The notes under the pieces: generated by a model | Databases searched by the model: none | What the model was told of the DNA's origin: nothing | The model's input: only the letters and a program-made list of their open reading frames with translations | Shown: piece by piece, positions 6,233 through 10,491 of the stretch | Layout: each line of letters begins with the position of its first letter | Position numbering within the stretch: position 1 is the stretch's first letter | NCBI GenBank assembly: GCA_021847125.1 | Contig: JAJZUK010000012.1 | Location: 1-10,491 of the forward strand | Direction: 5' to 3' | Source of the DNA: Pseudomonadota bacterium | GTDB taxonomy: Bacteria > Pseudomonadota > Gammaproteobacteria > Burkholderiales > SG8-39 | Length of the DNA stretch: 10,491 bases | Translations under genes and position numbers: made by a program

Positions 6233-7570
6233 ATGAGCTCGACCGTATTCGATTCCGAGTTGTTCCGCGACATGTTCGGCACCGCGGAGATGCGTGCCGT
6301 CTTTTCCGACGCAGGCTATCTGGCGCGCTGCCTGGAGGTGGAGGCCGCGCTGGCGCGCGCCCAGGCCGGGATAGGCATGATACCCGCAGCGGCGGCGCGC
6401 GAGATCAGCGCCAGAGCGACGCTCGCCTGCCTGGATTTCGCGAGTCTCAAGCGCGAGACCGAGATTGTCGGCTATCCCATCCTGCCGCTGGTGAAACAGC
6501 TCGCCGCCGCCTGCGACGGCGACGCCGGCGGCTACGTCCACTGGGGCGCGACCACCCAGGACATCATGGACACCGCAGTGGTGCTGCAATTGCGCGCTGC
6601 ATTCGACCTGATCGAAGCCGAGCTGAACGAAATCCTCGCTTCGCTCGAATCCCTGGCGCGCCGCTATCGCGACACGCCCATGGCCGGCCGCACCCACCTG
6701 CAGCACGCCCTGCCGGTGACTTTCGGCTACAAGGCCGCAGTATGGCGCGCGCCGCTCGCGCGCCAGCGCGAGCGCCTGGCGCAACTGCGGCCGCGCGTCC
6801 TGGTGGGCCAGTTCGGCGGTGCCGCCGGCACCCTGGCCTCGCTCGGCGGCGACGGGCTAGCAGTGCGCGCCGCGCTGATGCGCGAACTCGATCTGGGCGA
6901 ACCTGCGATCACCTGGCATGTCGCGCGCGACACCCTGGCGGAAGCCGTGCTGTACACCGGCCTGCTCACCGGCTCGCTCGCCAAGATTGCGGGCGACGTG
7001 ATGCTCATGATGTCCACCGAGTTCGGCGAAGTCTTCGAGCCGTTCGAGCACGGGCGCGGTGCGAGCAGCACCATGCCGCAAAAGCGCAACCCGATTTCAT
7101 CGGAGCTGATCGCGGCCTGCGCCAAGCTGGTGCGCCAGCATTGCGCGCTCATGCTCGATGCGATGGTGCAGGACTTCGAGCGCGCCACCGGGCCCTGGCA
7201 CGCGGAATGGATCGCGCTGCCCGAAAGCTGCATCGCGACGGCCGGCGCCTTGCGCCAGGCGAGACTCATGCTGGCCGGCTTGAGCGTCGATCCGAAACGC
7301 ATGCAGCGCAACCTGGACCTCACCTCGGGCATCATCGTGACCGAGGCGGTGATGATGGGTTTGGCGCCGAAGCTCGGGCGGCAGGTGGCGCACGACGTGG
7401 TGTACGACGCCTGCCGCGCCGCAGCCGAGACCGGGCGTCCGCTGCTGGAACTGCTCTGCGCCAGCGATCCGATCAGAGCGCACATGGAGCGGGCCGAACT
7501 TGAGCGCCTGCTGGATCCGCGCAACTACCTCGGCAGCGCGGCGCAAATGGTGGAGCTATCCCTGCGCTGA
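6233..7570 (+). CDS. Fumarase/aspartase-superfamily lyase, 3-carboxy-cis,cis-muconate cycloisomerase (PcaB)-like
   Basis: Enzymes of this superfamily add or eliminate across C-C double bonds as homotetramers. PcaB lactonises 3-carboxymuconate in the protocatechuate (beta-ketoadipate) pathway, and adenylosuccinate lyase is a close relative. The 445 residues match PcaB length (about 450). Seen: YVHWGATTQDIMDTA (101-115), GRTHLQHALPVTFG with His155 (152-165), VGQFGGAAGTLASLG (191-205), and the superfamily signature GASSTMPQKRNP (276-287) with catalytic Ser279 in the mobile loop. The start at 6233 has AAAGGAAA just upstream; an in-frame ATG at 6140 would add 31 unrelated-looking residues. No other pca gene is recognisable except possibly the divergent alpha/beta hydrolase. 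PurB itself is unlikely because PurB is usually longer or has different surrounding sequence, but I cannot test this. Superfamily certain, PcaB-like probable, substrate unknown. Confidence 0.88.
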   Translation: MSSTVFDSELFRDMFGTAEMRAVFSDAGYLARCLEVEAALARAQAGIGMIPAAAAREISARATLACLDFASLKRETEIVGYPILPLVKQLAAACDGDAGGYVHWGATTQDIMDTAVVLQLRAAFDLIEAELNEILASLESLARRYRDTPMAGRTHLQHALPVTFGYKAAVWRAPLARQRERLAQLRPRVLVGQFGGAAGTLASLGGDGLAVRAALMRELDLGEPAITWHVARDTLAEAVLYTGLLTGSLAKIAGDVMLMMSTEFGEVFEPFEHGRGASSTMPQKRNPISSELIAACAKLVRQHCALMLDAMVQDFERATGPWHAEWIALPESCIATAGALRQARLMLAGLSVDPKRMQRNLDLTSGIIVTEAVMMGLAPKLGRQVAHDVVYDACRAAAETGRPLLELLCASDPIRAHMERAELERLLDPRNYLGSAAQMVELSLR

Positions 7571-7649
7571 ATCGATCGCGCGTACGCTTTTTCTTGCGAC
7601 AGTTGCCGCTCCATCCGGCCGCAAACAGTTTCTCAGGCCGAAGGCAACG

Positions 7650-8324
7650 CTAATCGCCGACGTAGAGCGATGGAAACTGCCGCTTCAAATCGGCGATTTT
7701 CGGCAAATCGAATTCGACGATATACGGCTGGTCAGGATGGCGCGCAAGATAGTCCTGATGGTAGGCCTCAGCCTCGTGAAAAGCCTTGAGTTGCGTCACT
7801 TCGGTGACGATGGCGCGCGGGAAAGCTCGCGCCGCCTGAAGCTGGTCGATGTAGGCCTGCGTTACACGCTTCTGCGCGTCGCTGGAAAAGAACACCGCGG
7901 AGCGGTACTGGGTGCCCGTGTCCGGACCTTGCCGGTTCAATTCCGTCGGATCGTGGGCAATGGAAAAGAATACCTTCAGCAGCTGCCCGTAGGTGATGCG
8001 CGAAGGATCGTAAGTAATGCGCACCGCCTCGGCGTGGCCGGTGCCGCCGGAACTCACCGCGTCGTAGCGCGCCGTATCCGCGCTGCCGCCGGAATATCCC
8101 GATACGACCCCGGTAACACCCCGCACATGCTCGAACACCGCCTCCACGCCCCAAAAACAGCCGCCCGCGAATACGGCGGTCTGGCTGATGCTGGCCATCG
8201 ACAGCGGCGTATCGATCATGGGGTCCGGCAGCGGCGCAGCAGCATGGGCGGGGACCCAAAAAGCCAGTGCCGCCGCGACGAGGCACAGCATCCCTGTCAT
8301 TCCATCTGCAAACCTAGGCGACAT
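7650..8324 (-). CDS. msrA: Peptide-methionine (S)-S-oxide reductase MsrA, exported, single-cysteine type
   Basis: MsrA repairs the S-epimer of methionine sulfoxide in oxidised proteins. The 224 residues begin with a signal peptide: hydrophobic segment about 9-24 and probable cleavage after AHA (about residue 28), so the enzyme should be periplasmic. Seen: catalytic Cys56 in GGCFWGVEAVFE (54-65), GYSGG (76-80), YDAVSSGGTGHAEAVRITYDP (87-107), HDPTELNRQGPDTGTQYRS (124-142) and AYHQDYL (187-193). The only other cysteine, Cys14, lies in the signal peptide; the resolving cysteines of the E. coli type are missing. The start at 8324 was chosen for its AGGGA about 7 nt upstream and for giving a normal signal peptide; an ATG at 8384 would add 20 polar residues in front. 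It is monocistronic as far as seen, convergent with the PcaB-like gene and divergent from the kinase. Confidence 0.95.
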   Translation of the reverse strand: MSPRFADGMTGMLCLVAAALAFWVPAHAAAPLPDPMIDTPLSMASISQTAVFAGGCFWGVEAVFEHVRGVTGVVSGYSGGSADTARYDAVSSGGTGHAEAVRITYDPSRITYGQLLKVFFSIAHDPTELNRQGPDTGTQYRSAVFFSSDAQKRVTQAYIDQLQAARAFPRAIVTEVTQLKAFHEAEAYHQDYLARHPDQPYIVEFDLPKIADLKRQFPSLYVGD

Positions 8325-8484
8325 GGCATCTTCCCTCTCGAACCGGTTATGCGCGCCGGTCCTGTCCGGCCCTGACGCGGGCAACCCCAGCGCGTATCAT
8401 AACCAAATCGCGGCCGGGCAAGGCCGACGCTTGAATCACGCTCGCCGCCACCGAAGTTCGCCGCTATACGGAAGCTGACCGCGC
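8325..8484. promoter_or_regulatory. Divergent spacer between msrA and kinase with weak promoter candidates
   Basis: The 160-bp spacer must serve msrA (minus) and the kinase (plus). TATCAT at 8395-8400 on the plus strand and the overlapping TATGAT on the minus strand both resemble -10 hexamers in an AT-rich patch. A minus-strand TTGCCC lies only 14 nt from TATGAT, too close for a standard promoter. No operator repeat is evident. Confidence 0.25.
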
Positions 8485-9918
8485 TTGAACGCCGACCCGC
8501 TTTATCTCGCCATAGACCAGGGAACGCACGCCAGCCGCGCGGTGGTGCTGGACGGGCGCGGCAACGCGCTCGCGAGCAGTGAGCGGGCAATCGGACTCGC
8601 GCGGCCGCGGCCGGACTGGGCCGAGCAGGACGGTGACGAAATGGTCGAATCAATATTCGCCGCCGCGACCGCAGCCCTTGCGTCGCTGGGCGCGCGCAGG
8701 CACGACATCGCCGCGGCGGGCCTCGCCAGCCAGCGCGCAAGCTGCATCTGCTGGGACCGCCACAGCGGCCAGCCGCTGTCGCCGCTGTTTAGCTGGCAGG
8801 ACCGGCGCGCGCATGAGTGGCTGCGGCAGTTCGAGCCGCAGGCCGAAGAGGTGCATCGCAAGACCGGGTTGTTTCTGTCGGCGCACTACGGCGCCAGCAA
8901 ATTGCGCTGGGCGCTAGACCATCTTCCGGCGGTGCGCGCGGCGCGCGCGGCGGGCACGCTCTGCTGGGGCCCGCAGGCGAGCTTTCTCGCGTTCCGGCTG
9001 CTGGAGGAGCGTCCGCTCGCCGCCGATCCGCAGTGCGCGGCGCGCACCCAGCTGTGGAACCTCGGCAGCCGCGATTGGGACCCGCATCTGCTGGCGCTAT
9101 TCGGCTTGCCGCAGGGTTTCCTGCCTGAGAGCGTACCCACCTGCCATCCCTTTGGCACGCTGCGCCTGGCCGGCGTCTCGATTCCCCTGGTCGCGGTCAA
9201 CGGCGACCAATCCGCGGCGGTGTTCGCTTTCGGCTGGCCGGACGAGGATTCGGCCTACGTCAACATCGGGACCAGCGCCTTCGTGCAGCGCGCGCTGACC
9301 CGCGATCCCGGTTATGTCCCGCGCCAGCTCACCGGCATCATCCTCGACGACGGCAAGACCACGGTGTACACGGTCGAGGGCAACGTCAATGGCGCCGGCG
9401 CCGCGCTCGAGTGGCTGCGACGCGAACCGGGGATGGAGGCGCTGGACTCGCTACTGCCGCACTGGCTCGCGGCGCCGGGCGAGCCGCCGCTGTTCCTCAA
9501 CGGCATCGCGGGACTTGGCGGCCCGTTCTGGAAGCCCGATTTTGCCTCGCGTTTCATCGGCGCAGGCGAGCCCTGGCAGAGGGCCGTGGCGGTGGTCGAA
9601 AGCGTGGCTTTTCTGCTGCAAGCGAATATCGAGGAGATGGCAAAATACGTGCCGCCAGCCGCGCGCATCCGCGTCAGCGGCGGCGTGTCGCAAATCGACG
9701 GTCTGTGCCGCCGGCTGGCCGCGCTAAGCGGTTTGCCGGTGCACCGGCGCGACGACGCCGAAGCGACCGCCCGCGGCATCGCTTACCTTGCCGCCGGGCG
9801 ACCGGCGTCCTGGAACCTCGCCGCCACAGAGCAGGTCTTTGCGCCGGGCGAGAATGCGGGGATAGGCGCGCGCTATCGGCGCTGGAGAGCGTTGATGGCG
9901 GAAGCGACCGGAGTTTGA
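8485..9918 (+). CDS. FGGY-family carbohydrate kinase, glycerol-kinase-like
   Basis: FGGY kinases phosphorylate sugars or polyols with ATP in the cytoplasm. Seen in the 477 residues: phosphate-1 motif DQGTHASRAVVLD (11-23); PDWAEQDGDEM (43-53); ASQRASCICWDRHSG and FSWQDRRAHEW (about 81-112), very like the glycerol kinase NQRETTVVWD and WQDRR segments; GDQSAAVFAFGW (240-251) with probable catalytic base Asp241; phosphate-2 motif YVNIGTSAFVQ (258-268); adenosine-site motif VSGGVSQIDGLCRRLA (397-412). The start is TTG at 8485, because a stop lies in frame at 8476-8478 and the phosphate-1 motif begins at residue 11. GGAAG lies about 10 nt upstream. It is slightly shorter than typical GlpK (about 500). 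No glpF, glpD or sugar transporter is beside it, so the substrate is uncertain; glycerol kinase is the nearest guess, while xylulose or erythritol-type kinases are possible. Confidence 0.9.
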   Translation: MNADPLYLAIDQGTHASRAVVLDGRGNALASSERAIGLARPRPDWAEQDGDEMVESIFAAATAALASLGARRHDIAAAGLASQRASCICWDRHSGQPLSPLFSWQDRRAHEWLRQFEPQAEEVHRKTGLFLSAHYGASKLRWALDHLPAVRAARAAGTLCWGPQASFLAFRLLEERPLAADPQCAARTQLWNLGSRDWDPHLLALFGLPQGFLPESVPTCHPFGTLRLAGVSIPLVAVNGDQSAAVFAFGWPDEDSAYVNIGTSAFVQRALTRDPGYVPRQLTGIILDDGKTTVYTVEGNVNGAGAALEWLRREPGMEALDSLLPHWLAAPGEPPLFLNGIAGLGGPFWKPDFASRFIGAGEPWQRAVAVVESVAFLLQANIEEMAKYVPPAARIRVSGGVSQIDGLCRRLAALSGLPVHRRDDAEATARGIAYLAAGRPASWNLAATEQVFAPGENAGIGARYRRWRALMAEATGV

Positions 9919-9944
9919 GACCGCGCGGGCTTTCCTTCATGCTT

Positions 9945-9981
9945 GCGCGGACGGCGGCCCGTCCGCGCGCGCGGAGCGCGC
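9945..9981. terminator. GC-rich inverted repeats between convergent genes
   Basis: A perfect 10-bp stem, GCGCGGACGG (9945-9954) with CCGTCCGCGC (9959-9968), encloses the tetraloop CGGC. A second stem, GCGCGC (9967-9972) with GCGCGC (9976-9981) and loop GGA, overlaps it by 2 nt. They lie 26 nt after the kinase stop and about 70 nt after the DUF47 stop. No T-run follows on either strand, so a bidirectional, non-canonical terminator or RNA-stabilising hairpin is inferred. Confidence 0.4.
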
Positions 9982-10050
9982 AATGGCTGCTCTTGACATA
10001 TGTTCGCGTTCATGGCACCGGATAAAGTCCGATGCGTTCAACCGCCGTGC

Positions 10051-10491
10051 TCACGTCAGTTTCATGATCACCATGCCGAACACATTCGCCGCCGAGTCGG
10101 CGCGATCGGACATGTTCGAGATATGCCGATACACCTCGCGCCGGTAGAACAGCCCCGGCAGCTGATCAGCATCGGTGGCGCGTGCAAACAGGTCCTTGAT
10201 CGCCGTGCGGTACAGGCGCTCCACTTTGCGCTCCAGCTTGCGCACCTCGTGCGCGTGATCGAGCGCGACGCGCGGGTTCTTTGCCAAGCGCAGGATCGCG
10301 AGCTCGAGCTGCTCCGCCTCCTCGCACACCAGCCGCACCATCTGGCGGATATAGTCGTCCGCGCCGACCTTGAGGATGCTCATCTCTTCCACCGTCGTCA
10401 GCGCGTAGGTGACCATGTCCTCGAAGCAGTGCGACAGATTGAAAATATCCTCGCGGTCCAGGGGCGTGATGAAGGTGTGGTGCAGTTCGTC
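10051..10491 (-). CDS. DUF47/PhoU-like protein (Pit accessory protein), N-terminus cut by window edge
   Basis: DUF47 proteins are all-helical relatives of PhoU, usually encoded with low-affinity Pit phosphate transporters and thought to modulate them. The frame is open to the right edge, giving 146 C-terminal residues; the family has about 205-215, so some 60-70 are missing. Seen in the first in-window residues: HHTFITPLDREDIFNLSHCFED, the conserved DREDI segment of the family, upstream of the first visible ATG (10416). That ATG is therefore internal, not the start. Further on: EEAEQLELAILRL, helix with HEVRKLERKVERLYRTAIKDLF, and the end YRHISNMSDRADSAANVFGMVIMKLT, typical of the family. No pit gene follows downstream; the next gene is the convergent kinase. 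A pit gene could lie outside the window. Confidence 0.9.
   Translation of the reverse strand, partial: DELHHTFITPLDREDIFNLSHCFEDMVTYALTTVEEMSILKVGADDYIRQMVRLVCEEAEQLELAILRLAKNPRVALDHAHEVRKLERKVERLYRTAIKDLFARATDADQLPGLFYRREVYRHISNMSDRADSAANVFGMVIMKLT

Noticed and set aside
6199..7503. Second long plus-strand frame (434 codons) overlapping the PcaB-like gene
   Set aside because: It is the +2 shadow of the lyase, arginine-rich and without domain motifs.
7578..7592. GCG-CGTA-CGC followed by TTTTT after the PcaB-like gene, possible terminator
   Set aside because: The stem is only 3 bp, too weak to call, although the position after the stop codon is suitable.
8930..8956. GCGCGCGGC repeated twice in the kinase gene
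   Set aside because: It encodes an ordinary Arg-Ala-Ala-Arg-Ala-Ala helix stretch in a GC-rich gene; no sign of a functional DNA repeat.
9993..10036. TTGACA followed by GATAAA in the kinase-DUF47 gap, possible promoter
   Set aside because: The spacing is about 21 nt, too long, and on the plus strand it would lead only into the antisense of the DUF47 gene.

Overview
The window looks like chromosomal DNA of a GC-rich proteobacterium, most probably a betaproteobacterium of the Burkholderiales type. The evidence is the high GC content, the conserved ffs-dnaX-ybaB-recR order, and the character of the metabolic proteins (CaiB/BaiF CoA-transferase, PcaB-like lyase, 'HEFMG' alpha/beta hydrolase). 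This taxonomic call is an inference, because there is no 16S or other marker here. I see no prophage, IS element, integron, CRISPR array or tRNA. The gaps between genes are all under 300 bases.

Positions 1-3623 (minus strand) carry an information-processing block. It reads, in order of transcription, 4.5S/SRP RNA (ffs), dnaX (clamp loader tau), ybaB (nucleoid-associated protein) and recR (recombinational repair). A CoA-transferase gene then overlaps the recR stop codon by 4 nt and runs off the left edge. ybaB and recR are the usual partners of dnaX; the CoA-transferase is a metabolic gene joined to their end.

Positions 3663-5957 (minus strand) carry three closely spaced genes: a glutaredoxin-like protein without any cysteine, an alpha/beta hydrolase, and a fold-type II PLP ammonia-lyase (threonine/serine dehydratase-like). 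Divergent from them, at 6233-7570 (plus), is a fumarase/aspartase-superfamily enzyme resembling 3-carboxy-cis,cis-muconate cycloisomerase (PcaB). A lyase and a hydrolase reading away from a shared 275-bp spacer suggest a small catabolic locus, but the substrate cannot be read from the sequence.

Positions 7650-10491 hold an exported, single-cysteine methionine sulfoxide reductase A (minus), a divergent GlpK-like FGGY kinase starting with TTG (plus), and at the right edge the C-terminal part of a DUF47/PhoU-like protein (minus), which is usually associated with a Pit phosphate transporter. The kinase and the DUF47 gene converge on a GC-rich inverted repeat.

I did not find a convincing new multi-gene system. 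The most notable points are the cysteine-free glutaredoxin-fold protein, the 1-Cys periplasmic MsrA, the recR/CoA-transferase stop-start overlap, and a possible leaderless dnaX promoter immediately after ffs.
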